Origin: Fidelibacterota bacterium
Lineage (GTDB): Bacteria > Fidelibacterota > UBA2242 > JAFGTP01
Length of the DNA stretch: 5,312 bases
Direction: 5' to 3'
Assembly: GCA_021734005.1 (NCBI GenBank)
Contig: JAIPJV010000157.1
Coordinates: forward strand, 1 to 5,312
The translations under genes were made by a program, and so were the position numbers. Shown piece by piece: positions 1 to 5,312 of this stretch. The notes beneath the pieces are model-generated. The model worked only from the letters and a program-made list of their open reading frames with translations, was not told the DNA's origin and did no database searches. Each line of letters opens with the position of its first letter. Within the stretch, counting starts at the first letter, position 1.

Positions 1-2
1 TA

Positions 3-1436
3 GAGGGGCAATTGTTCGGCTATCCTGAATGTTGCATTGATAATTTTCTTGAGAATGGTTATAGTGAAAATGGCTTCGAAGGTCAGGGGCAGGAACTCCT
101 TTTTTACTGGGCCTGTCCTGGCTGTAAAATTACTCCAGAATTAATACCATTCTACAGAGAGATCTATGAAAGTCTTGATAAAAGGGAAGACGAGAATAGC
201 CGAAATTCCGACCTATTCAAAAAAGCGGCCGTGTCTGCTTTAATCATGGTTGCTTTGGGAAGCGGACTCAAGGCTCAAGATGCCCATCTATTGCCGGTTA
301 AGGATGATATGGACAAAAATTATTTGAATTACCAGGAAGAGATTCTGTCAGGATATTTTACTCTGAGTTCTCCGGAAAAAGAATATCTGGCTTATAAATA
401 TTTTCAACTAATCGATTCTTTGCCAAATGATACAGTTCAGGATAGCTGCTATAAAATTGATCATAAGATGCGCGGTGTTGTCGAATGCCCGATTTGTGGT
501 GAAATGGTCAATATGGGCTATGTTGAAATCCACAATCCCATGCGGAATCTAAAAATTGAACTTGATTATATGGCTTTACACTTTATGGAGAAAGGCAGCT
601 TTTCTCATGGCGATTCAATAGATTTTCAGAGAGTTGATCTTAAAAAATTGAAGCAAATATTTGTTCATCGGGATGATTCTCATGATTCTGCTCAAGTTGC
701 TTTTGACAATGATCAGGATGGACTGGTCGATAGTGTTGAATCTTTATTTGGTATGCAGCCTGATGACAAAGACAGTGATGACAATCAGTTATTAGATGGA
801 GATCAGGCTGCCGAGCAACTTGTAGGGGAAATATCCGAATTACCACTTATTTTTGATTCTGATAGTGTTCCTGATGACCGGGTATATATTCTATTTGAAC
901 TGTATTACGGACTTGAGGAGTGCAATATTTGCGGAAAATCTGTTAATATGGGAAATGCTATCATTACAAATCCTGAAAAAGACGTATCCTATCGTATGCC
1001 TATAATTGCTTTGCATTACCTTGCTCATGGATGCTTTGCCTATGCTGGTGATCTTCATGAAAATGAAATTAATGTTGCCAGTCTTTATAATGTACTAAAT
1101 ATGGAAACTTCGATCGAATCCAGTGAATTAAAAGCCAGAGATTATGAGATCAATCTAAAAACCTATCCGAATCCTTTTAATTCTGAACTTACGATCGAAT
1201 TTCAATTACCAAGAAACTGTCATGCAAAAATCAATATCTATAATCTGTTGGGTCAGAAAATAGCCACAGTTTTTGATAAAAAAATAAGCCAGGGTGCCTT
1301 TCAATCTAACTGGTATGGAAAGAATGATAGGGGGGATAATGTAAGCAGTGGAATTTATTTTTTAGAATTAATTATCGAACATTCACCAGAAGAACCGCAG
1401 AGAAACAAAATTAGACGAGTTCTCCTGGTTCAATAA
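3..1436 (+). CDS. Cys-rich multidomain T9SS-sorted protein of unknown function (5' partial)
   Basis: The reading frame is open to the left edge, so the true start probably lies outside. A TTG at 12 gives 474 residues and is the numbering used here; GAGGGG at 3-8 sits only 3 bases before it, too close for a convincing ribosome site. Domains in order: a Cys domain with GYPECC (3-8) and CPGC (35-38), resembling the GYPxCC motif I associate with DUF483-like proteins (uncertain); a basic then hydrophobic segment ending GLKAQ (about 70-89) resembling a signal peptide; module 1 (about 133-217) with CPIC and VNMG; acidic calcium-binding-type loops (231-265); module 2 (about 280-362) with CNIC and VNMG; and a C-terminal sorting domain (382-474) starting near YPNPFN. 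Cargo with such domains is exported by Sec and then moved across the outer membrane by T9SS. The cysteines suggest metal binding or redox chemistry, but no enzyme activity is recognised. The gene ends 6 bases from a convergent gene. Confidence 0.85.
   Translation, partial: EGQLFGYPECCIDNFLENGYSENGFEGQGQELLFYWACPGCKITPELIPFYREIYESLDKREDENSRNSDLFKKAAVSALIMVALGSGLKAQDAHLLPVKDDMDKNYLNYQEEILSGYFTLSSPEKEYLAYKYFQLIDSLPNDTVQDSCYKIDHKMRGVVECPICGEMVNMGYVEIHNPMRNLKIELDYMALHFMEKGSFSHGDSIDFQRVDLKKLKQIFVHRDDSHDSAQVAFDNDQDGLVDSVESLFGMQPDDKDSDDNQLLDGDQAAEQLVGEISELPLIFDSDSVPDDRVYILFELYYGLEECNICGKSVNMGNAIITNPEKDVSYRMPIIALHYLAHGCFAYAGDLHENEINVASLYNVLNMETSIESSELKARDYEINLKTYPNPFNSELTIEFQLPRNCHAKINIYNLLGQKIATVFDKKISQGAFQSNWYGKNDRGDNVSSGIYFLELIIEHSPEEPQRNKIRRVLLVQ
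18..176 (+). other. N-terminal GYPxCC / CPGC cysteine domain
   Basis: This part of the + strand gene encodes GYPECCIDNF and, 27 residues later, WACPGCKITP followed by a helix-like stretch (PFYREIYESL). The vicinal CC pair plus CxxC gives four cysteines, suitable for one metal site or a redox centre. The GYPxCC signature recalls DUF483-type proteins; that link is from memory and needs a profile search. The domain lies before the signal-like segment, which is unexpected for an exported protein. Confidence 0.5.
219..278 (+). other. Internal signal-peptide-like segment
   Basis: The codons give KK, then a hydrophobic run (AAVSALIMVALGSGL) and then KAQD. This has the basic, hydrophobic and small-residue order of a Sec signal peptide, with a plausible signal peptidase I cut after the Ala of LKA. 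It lies about 70 residues inside the visible reading frame. The in-frame codons just before it (from about 174 to 218) include no ATG, GTG or TTG, so it cannot be explained by a simple later start. It could instead be a signal anchor or a non-cleaved transmembrane helix. Confidence 0.45.
408..662 (+). repeat. Protein-level repeat unit 1: CxxC-VNMG-ALH module
   Basis: First copy of a roughly 85-residue module inside the + strand gene. Key residues are Cys159 and Cys162 (ECPICG), VNMG at 166-169, Asn175-Pro176, ALH at 188-190, and a following G-x-F then GD. It aligns without gaps to the second copy over the 33-residue core, with 15 identical positions by my count. The conserved Cys, Cys and His suggest a zinc or other metal site, but a conserved fourth ligand is not obvious. 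Confidence 0.65.
702..806 (+). other. Thrombospondin type 3-like calcium-binding stretch
   Basis: The codons give DNDQDGLVDSVE, a near-ideal DxDxDGxxDxxE calcium loop. This is followed by a G-x-x-P spacer and a second, weaker loop (DSDDNQLLDGDQ). This is the pattern of bacterial thrombospondin type 3 repeats found in secreted proteins. It lies between the two cysteine modules and probably acts as a stiff calcium-stabilised linker. Confidence 0.65.
849..1097 (+). repeat. Protein-level repeat unit 2: CxxC-VNMG-ALH module
   Basis: Second copy of the module, with Cys304 and Cys307 (ECNICG), VNMG at 311-314, Asn320-Pro321, ALH at 333-335, then G-C-F and GD. The distance from the second Cys to the His is 28 residues in both copies. 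The DNA of the copies has diverged strongly, so the duplication is old rather than a recent tandem copy. Confidence 0.65.
1155..1433 (+). other. T9SS type A C-terminal sorting domain
   Basis: The last 93 residues carry the hallmarks of the Por secretion C-terminal domain: YPNPFN at the start, IEFQLP, INIYNLLGQKIATV, a W-x-G-x-x-x-x-G turn (WYGKNDRGDNVSSGIYF) and a basic, hydrophobic end (RRVLLVQ). In known systems this domain directs cargo through the outer-membrane T9SS channel and is usually removed on the cell surface. The match is strong by eye. Confidence 0.9.
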
Positions 1437-1445
1437 AATATTTTA
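1434..1445. other. 12-base palindrome spanning both convergent stop codons
   Basis: The sequence TAAAATATTTTA is a perfect palindrome. Its left TAA is the stop of the + strand gene and its right TTA is the complement of the TAA stop of the minus-strand gene. The whole gap between the genes is the 6 bases at 1437-1442. Confidence 0.8.
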
Positions 1446-1479
1446 CTGATCTTCTTCCAGATTGACATCCAGATCAGTA
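1434..1479 (-). terminator. Possible weak terminator hairpin at the end of the minus-strand operon
   Basis: TACTGATCT (1444-1452) and AGATCAGTA (1471-1479) form a perfect 9-base-pair inverted repeat with an 18-base loop, located in the last codons of the NHL gene. Read on the minus strand, the stem is followed by AAATATTTTATT, which is AT-rich but not a clean T run. The stem has low GC and the loop is large, so intrinsic termination is only possible, not established. On the + strand no T run follows the stem. Confidence 0.3.
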
Positions 1480-2771
1480 GAAAGTTGAAATCTTACAATT
1501 GTATTATTTCCTGTATTAGCAATGTAAAGAATTCCATCGTCAAAAGAGATTCCTTCTGGCTGATTCAGAAGATCATTGTGATATTTTGTTACAATAGTAT
1601 CTTTTTCAACAAATGATGTATCACCCTCTGAATAAACAGTATCAATTAGAGTCGTATCAATTGTTTCTTCTCTCAAACCGGCTTTGCGGACAAATTGGCC
1701 GGAGAAATCAAATTGCTGAATTTCATTATCGCCAGAATTAAGAACATAAATGTTACCTTCAGCATCGACAGTCACATCCTGAGGATCGTCAAAGCGCTCA
1801 AGGTCCATTATTTCATCCTCGTTCAATGAAAACATTGAAGTCCAAACATTATCGGAATTTCTCCTGATTTTATGGAAGCCAAAGTTTTCACCAGTCTGAG
1901 TATAATAGACAGCACTATTCTGGTCGATAGTCATTCCAGTAGGATCATTTACAGTTCCAGCCCCTGTACCATTAGTAGCAATATAACCATCAGCAACTCC
2001 GCGATAACGCCAGATTGTGATATTATCAAATTTTATATAGGCTGATCTTACCATATTGATTTTATGAATTCTCTGATCACTTGTACTGGCTGCATAAATA
2101 CAATTACTATCAGGTGCGGCAGTTACGGCTACATAATTGGCATTATCTTCATTTTCATAGAATACATGGGGTGCGTAAATGCTGTCGTCGTCAAGAGGAG
2201 AAAATTTTATATCTTCTACGCGATAGTCATAGTTATTATAATTTTCAGTTAAAACCGGATCGTAAACAGTATCCAATTCTGAGGTTTCAACATTTTTATA
2301 GACAAAATATTCAGCAATAGAATCAGGACTTTCGCTAGTATTTTTTAGATAATTCAAGTACTGATTCCAGCAATAGATCATATTACTGCTATCAGTTATG
2401 AAGAGAGATAATTTGGAGTCAATAGCAAGCCCCATTGGTTCAATCTGGTGACTATTGATTGCATTCAGATCATAGAGGGCAGAGAAATCATTCCCAAAAT
2501 TATCCTGGTGAATTTCCTGACCACTTTTATTTAATACAGCGATCCGGTTATTGCCCTTATCAGAAACATAGATATATTTATCAGGAGCAATGACTATATC
2601 CTGAGGATTATTAAAGCCCTCCCAACCAGGATTGAGCTGTACCCATTTGGTTTCTCCAGTATTAAAGGTCAAACTGGAGTCCTGGCTTTCAGGCAAAGCA
2701 ACTGGATTAAAGTCGCAGGTTATAAAGATTAACATTGATGTAATTGCAATGGTAAAAATAATTTTTTTCAT
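1443..2771 (-). CDS. Probable lipoprotein with NHL-type beta-propeller
   Basis: The 442-residue product begins with MKKIIF, a hydrophobic run and Cys19 (MLIFITCDF), which fits a lipoprotein signal with a slightly unusual lipobox (Thr just before the Cys). The rest contains NHL-like blades of the form P-x-x-hydrophobic...IYV-x-D/N-x-G-N-N-x-I: clear at about 52-82, 328-356 and 402-430, weaker at about 110-137, 215-240 and 276-305. That suggests a six-bladed propeller. Acidic, Thr-rich insertions at about 140-190 and 365-400 are not blade-like. NHL propellers generally bind proteins, ligands or polysaccharides; no catalytic residues are recognised. The start overlaps the stop of the upstream barrel gene by 4 bases (ATGA), with weak AGAG at 2777-2780, so translation is probably coupled. 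It is likely attached to the outer membrane and could be an accessory of the neighbouring receptor. An enzymatic propeller cannot be excluded. Confidence 0.88.
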   Translation of the reverse strand: MKKIIFTIAITSMLIFITCDFNPVALPESQDSSLTFNTGETKWVQLNPGWEGFNNPQDIVIAPDKYIYVSDKGNNRIAVLNKSGQEIHQDNFGNDFSALYDLNAINSHQIEPMGLAIDSKLSLFITDSSNMIYCWNQYLNYLKNTSESPDSIAEYFVYKNVETSELDTVYDPVLTENYNNYDYRVEDIKFSPLDDDSIYAPHVFYENEDNANYVAVTAAPDSNCIYAASTSDQRIHKINMVRSAYIKFDNITIWRYRGVADGYIATNGTGAGTVNDPTGMTIDQNSAVYYTQTGENFGFHKIRRNSDNVWTSMFSLNEDEIMDLERFDDPQDVTVDAEGNIYVLNSGDNEIQQFDFSGQFVRKAGLREETIDTTLIDTVYSEGDTSFVEKDTIVTKYHNDLLNQPEGISFDDGILYIANTGNNTIVRFQLSTDLDVNLEEDQ

Positions 2772-3787
2772 TTGAACTCTACTGTAATTTGAAATTTTTG
2801 AATATCACCTAACACGCCAAAATTTGCCCAGGCATAATCAGCCTGAAAAGCATAATCCCAAATATCGAGATCAATGCCACCACCAAGAGTTAGTGAGCGT
2901 TGAGTTTTTCCACCCTGCCATCCTGTCCGAAGATAAAATTTATCAAAAAGATTCTCTTCGACACCGATTACAAAATTTTCGTGATTGTCAACAGGATGAT
3001 TTAATTGTAAAGAAACAAGAGTTTTTGAAAATTGGTTATCAATCACGTCCATGGCTGCCCCGATTCTAAATTCAGTGGGAGGAGCAAACAGAGCATATTT
3101 TTTCGTCTCAACTCCACCTTCTTGAAGCGGTTTTTCGTAAGTGCCTTCAGGGCGAGATTGGGTTCCAAAATTGACCAGAGAAACACAGAATTTTAAGGAT
3201 TTGAAACCAGTCCAATAATAGGTTCCCAGATCCATTAAAAATCCGTTCATAACCTGATCATCGAGATTTTCCTGAACATATTTAACAGTGGCACCATAGG
3301 AAAAACGGTCAGTCATTTTTTGGGAAAATGTAAATCCTAAAAACATATCACCATAGGAAAAATATTCTCCATTACCATAGGGATGGTAAACTGTAGTAAC
3401 TTCCATAGGATCGGTGTACAATGCACCAGTGCTGAACCCTAGATAAATATTCTTATTAACTTTTTGGATATAGCCCAAATAGCTGTAATCAATATCGGCG
3501 AACCACTGGATTTGTTCCAGAGTTACTGTAGTTCTGCCAACCTGAGCAACACCAGCCGGATTCCAGTACATTACGGAAGCATCACTGGCCAAATTAACAC
3601 CAGCATTACCCATGGCAGTGGTACGGGTGCCAAGACCAATTTTCAAAAAATTAAATATTGATGTACCTGATCTCTGGCCTCCCATACTGGGCAGTAAGTC
3701 CAGCGAAAAAGAATAGCTGGATAGCATAATTAAAATTAAAATTATTCGACTCATTTGAGATAGCTTATGTTTATTTAAAATCGACAT
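2768..3787 (-). CDS. PorV/PorQ-family outer-membrane beta-barrel protein
   Basis: The 339-residue product has a signal peptide (basic n-region to about 14, hydrophobic IILILIMLSS, cut probably near SFSLD). It then carries the family hallmark at residues 49-79: KIGLGTRTTAMGNAG followed by SVMYWNPAG. Alternating aromatic strands continue to a C-terminal VEFK, typical of outer-membrane barrels of the FadL/PorV type. In studied Bacteroidota, PorV shuttles T9SS cargo from the translocon to the surface attachment machinery, but many paralogues in FCB phyla have no tested role, so a specific symbol is not given. The start at 3787 is preferred over an internal Met at 3754. It has AGGAG 4 bases upstream, whereas the internal one has no purine-rich site. 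It overlaps the TonB receptor gene by 13 bases and the NHL gene by 4, in one operon. Confidence 0.9.
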   Translation of the reverse strand: MSILNKHKLSQMSRIILILIMLSSYSFSLDLLPSMGGQRSGTSIFNFLKIGLGTRTTAMGNAGVNLASDASVMYWNPAGVAQVGRTTVTLEQIQWFADIDYSYLGYIQKVNKNIYLGFSTGALYTDPMEVTTVYHPYGNGEYFSYGDMFLGFTFSQKMTDRFSYGATVKYVQENLDDQVMNGFLMDLGTYYWTGFKSLKFCVSLVNFGTQSRPEGTYEKPLQEGGVETKKYALFAPPTEFRIGAAMDVIDNQFSKTLVSLQLNHPVDNHENFVIGVEENLFDKFYLRTGWQGGKTQRSLTLGGGIDLDIWDYAFQADYAWANFGVLGDIQKFQITVEFK

Positions 3788-5312
3788 GAAACTCCTAACA
3801 TAATTTGTCTTGGTCTTTCAAATCTGCTGGGGTCGTAATTTGGATTAGGACGATCAATATAAGAATAAGAAATAGGGTTGCCCGGATTATAGGGGTCTCC
3901 CGTATAGGGATTAATATAGCGGGCAACTTTTCTGTTGAATAAATTCTCTATCTGGAGAAAAATTCGAGAAGAAAAATTTTCAGTACGATAGAGGGATTTA
4001 TAAATTTTTATATCTACCAGTGAATACATATCTGAGATTTCTTCATAGGGTTTATCGGAATTGGAAGGACCTGTCAGATACATATCACCATCCTGGTAAA
4101 TTGTATCAGTAATTGTACTGGAGGTATAACGTTCACCTGATTGAATTTCCAGATGGAGATTTACACCCCAGTTATTGGGCATGGGAATCCCAAATAGGCG
4201 AGGTTGAGTCTCCTGGAAAACATGAAAACGCAGATTACCAGATACCTGAATTGGACGATCCCAGGCTAAATAACTTTCTCCAAGTGGTTTTGAATTTAAA
4301 CGCCCTGCCTCAACTAACAAATTAGCATCCGGTCTTGAACTTTTACCAGTAACGATTGAATAGGAAGCATTTAGATTACCAGTAATGTATTCGCCTGATC
4401 GGTTTCTGTAAATCAATTCTACACCACGAGAACGGGCATAGTCAGAATTGACATACATCATGAAACTGTACCGGCCTAGCTTTGGATTAAAAGTTGTGAT
4501 ACTGGCGGCTGTTTCATAATTGAACATATCCTTGTAAAAGGCCTTAAATTCAATGGCCTGTTGAGTTGCTAGCTTGTGTTTGATACCGAGCTCGTATGAT
4601 ACAGTTGTCTTGGGATCAAGATTGGGATTACCAATCAAACTATAAGTTGAATTACTATTGCTGGTCAATTTAGCATAGACAAATTTGTAAGTGGGCAGCT
4701 GAGAGAAGTGCCCGTAATTGAAATATAGCACGTCCTGGTTAGTAACAGGATGGGAAATACCAAGTCTGGGAGAGAGATGTCCTTTACCGCGGGCACCAAA
4801 AAGATTAAAGGTCTCCTCTTTGAATTTTTCACGTCCTGCGTCAGTTATAGTAAAGATATCTTCGTTGTTGATAGCATCTTCTACATACTGACCGGGAAAC
4901 CAGTAATCATAGCGTAATCCTGCATTTACAATCATACCTTCGAAGGTGATCTTATCTTGAGCATAAAAGGATCCATTAACAGGTTTGACTTTATATTTAT
5001 CCCAGCTTTGTCCAAGACCACTCGTCCCAATCCAGGGCTTATAAATATCTATGAGTTGCATATTAGTGAAGCGAGTTTCCAAACCGGCTTTAAAACGATG
5101 CATATTTCCAGGTTGATAAGTAAAATCCGCATCAATATTAAAATTATCAGAACTGTAGTCATACCAGTGAGGCTCATCTCCAGCATCCCAGTATTCATCA
5201 CCCTGTTTGATCCGAATATCGCCTTCTTCATTAATTTGGGAATATTCTACAGGCTCCAGATCAAGAGTCTCATTGTACTCTGTCCAGTGTTTTCCCTGTA
5301 CATCGGCATGCT
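3775..5312 (-). CDS. TonB-dependent receptor, C-terminal barrel part (5' partial)
   Basis: The frame is open from the right edge, so the Met at 5103 is internal and not the start. The 69 codons beyond it (5104-5310) continue the same protein, giving 511 residues in view. Recognisable barrel features are a YAQDK...VNAGLRYDY strand pair (about 4903-4968), SPRLG (4759-4773), the GNPNLDP motif (4612-4632), YARSRGVEL (4414-4440), an IENLFNRKVARY strand followed by a Pro/Gly-rich NPYTGDPYNPG loop (about 3880-3950), and a terminal strand ending SCRF. These are typical of large Oar/carboxypeptidase-regulatory TonB-dependent receptors of FCB bacteria. The plug and N-terminal domains would lie beyond the edge. 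Such receptors import or bind ligands at the outer membrane using TonB energy; the substrate cannot be told. It is the first visible gene of the operon and overlaps the PorV-family gene by 13 bases. Confidence 0.9.
   Translation of the reverse strand, partial: HADVQGKHWTEYNETLDLEPVEYSQINEEGDIRIKQGDEYWDAGDEPHWYDYSSDNFNIDADFTYQPGNMHRFKAGLETRFTNMQLIDIYKPWIGTSGLGQSWDKYKVKPVNGSFYAQDKITFEGMIVNAGLRYDYWFPGQYVEDAINNEDIFTITDAGREKFKEETFNLFGARGKGHLSPRLGISHPVTNQDVLYFNYGHFSQLPTYKFVYAKLTSNSNSTYSLIGNPNLDPKTTVSYELGIKHKLATQQAIEFKAFYKDMFNYETAASITTFNPKLGRYSFMMYVNSDYARSRGVELIYRNRSGEYITGNLNASYSIVTGKSSRPDANLLVEAGRLNSKPLGESYLAWDRPIQVSGNLRFHVFQETQPRLFGIPMPNNWGVNLHLEIQSGERYTSSTITDTIYQDGDMYLTGPSNSDKPYEEISDMYSLVDIKIYKSLYRTENFSSRIFLQIENLFNRKVARYINPYTGDPYNPGNPISYSYIDRPNPNYDPSRFERPRQIMLGVSCRF
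3792..3796 (-). promoter_or_regulatory. Ribosome binding site for the PorV/PorQ-family gene
   Basis: AGGAG on the minus strand lies 4 bases before the ATG at 3787, inside the last codons of the TonB receptor gene. It decides the start in favour of the longer form. Its position within the upstream gene fits reinitiation or coupled translation. Confidence 0.7.

Noticed and set aside
486..497. CxxC motifs as possible c-type heme sites
   Set aside because: None of the CxxC motifs in the protein (CPGC, CPIC, CNIC) is followed by His, so no CxxCH heme attachment site is present.
640..846. A 68-codon minus-strand open frame rich in His, Gln and Cys
   Set aside because: It is antisense to the calcium-loop region of the + strand gene. 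Its composition is explained by the complement of Asp-rich codons (GAT/GAC giving ATC/GTC frames).
2064..2320. Two overlapping + strand open frames of 62 and 79 codons
   Set aside because: They are antisense to the NHL lipoprotein gene, have low-complexity translations with no recognisable motif, and look like chance open frames.
2824..3069. An 81-codon + strand open frame (also a 65-codon one at 3464-3661 and a 70-codon one at 4113-4325)
   Set aside because: All are antisense to confidently identified barrel genes and show no domain, signal or convincing ribosome site.
3752..3754. Internal ATG as the start of the PorV/PorQ-family gene
   Set aside because: No purine-rich ribosome site precedes it, whereas the ATG at 3787 has AGGAG at a usable spacing. 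The longer form still has a plausible signal peptide.
5101..5103. ATG at 5103 as the start of the TonB receptor gene
   Set aside because: The frame continues uninterrupted to the right edge with receptor-like sequence, and these receptors carry large plug and N-terminal domains missing here, so this Met is internal.
5049..5231. A 60-codon minus-strand open frame near the right edge
   Set aside because: It lies in a different frame over the TonB receptor, whose own frame stays open through this region to the window edge and reads as credible receptor sequence.
1..5312. CRISPR arrays, tRNA or rRNA genes, insertion sequences, riboswitches
   Set aside because: No regularly spaced DNA repeats, cloverleaf or rRNA-like stretches, terminal inverted repeats or transposase motifs were seen. 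Coding sequence fills nearly the whole window.

Overview
This window looks like chromosomal DNA from an uncultured or poorly characterised Gram-negative bacterium of the Fibrobacterota-Chlorobiota-Bacteroidota (FCB) supergroup. It is fairly AT-rich by eye. Three features point there: a type IX secretion (T9SS) C-terminal sorting domain of the 'YPNPFN...GQ...SSGIYF' type, a PorV/PorQ-family outer-membrane protein, and a TonB-dependent receptor of the large carboxypeptidase-regulatory type. Neomarinimicrobiota, Calditrichota, KSB1-like or Cloacimonadota-like lineages fit the style of these proteins, but the phylum cannot be fixed from this sequence alone.

Layout: four protein genes fill almost the whole window. 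On the + strand, from the left edge to 1436, is a gene probably cut at its 5' end. It encodes a cysteine-rich multidomain protein: an N-terminal GYPxCC/CPGC domain, an internal signal-peptide-like segment, two copies of a CxxC-VNMG-ALH module separated by a thrombospondin-type-3-like calcium-binding stretch, and a T9SS sorting domain. Six bases after its stop, the convergent minus-strand gene group ends. Read in its own direction (right to left) the group is: the C-terminal part of a TonB-dependent receptor (cut by the right edge), a PorV/PorQ-family barrel protein, and a probable lipoprotein with an NHL-type beta-propeller.

The minus-strand genes overlap by 13 and 4 bases, so they are almost certainly one translationally coupled operon. 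All three products are predicted to sit in the outer membrane or be anchored in the envelope. The opposing gene encodes a likely T9SS cargo, and PorV-type proteins are known partners in T9SS cargo processing. A functional link between the two units is possible but not shown here. No RNA genes, mobile elements, CRISPR arrays or promoters could be supported. The promoters of both units lie outside the window, and no intergenic stretch is longer than a few bases.

The most unusual content is the + strand protein. It fuses a cytoplasmic-looking cysteine motif domain to an exported part with a duplicated putative metal-binding module that I cannot assign to a named family.
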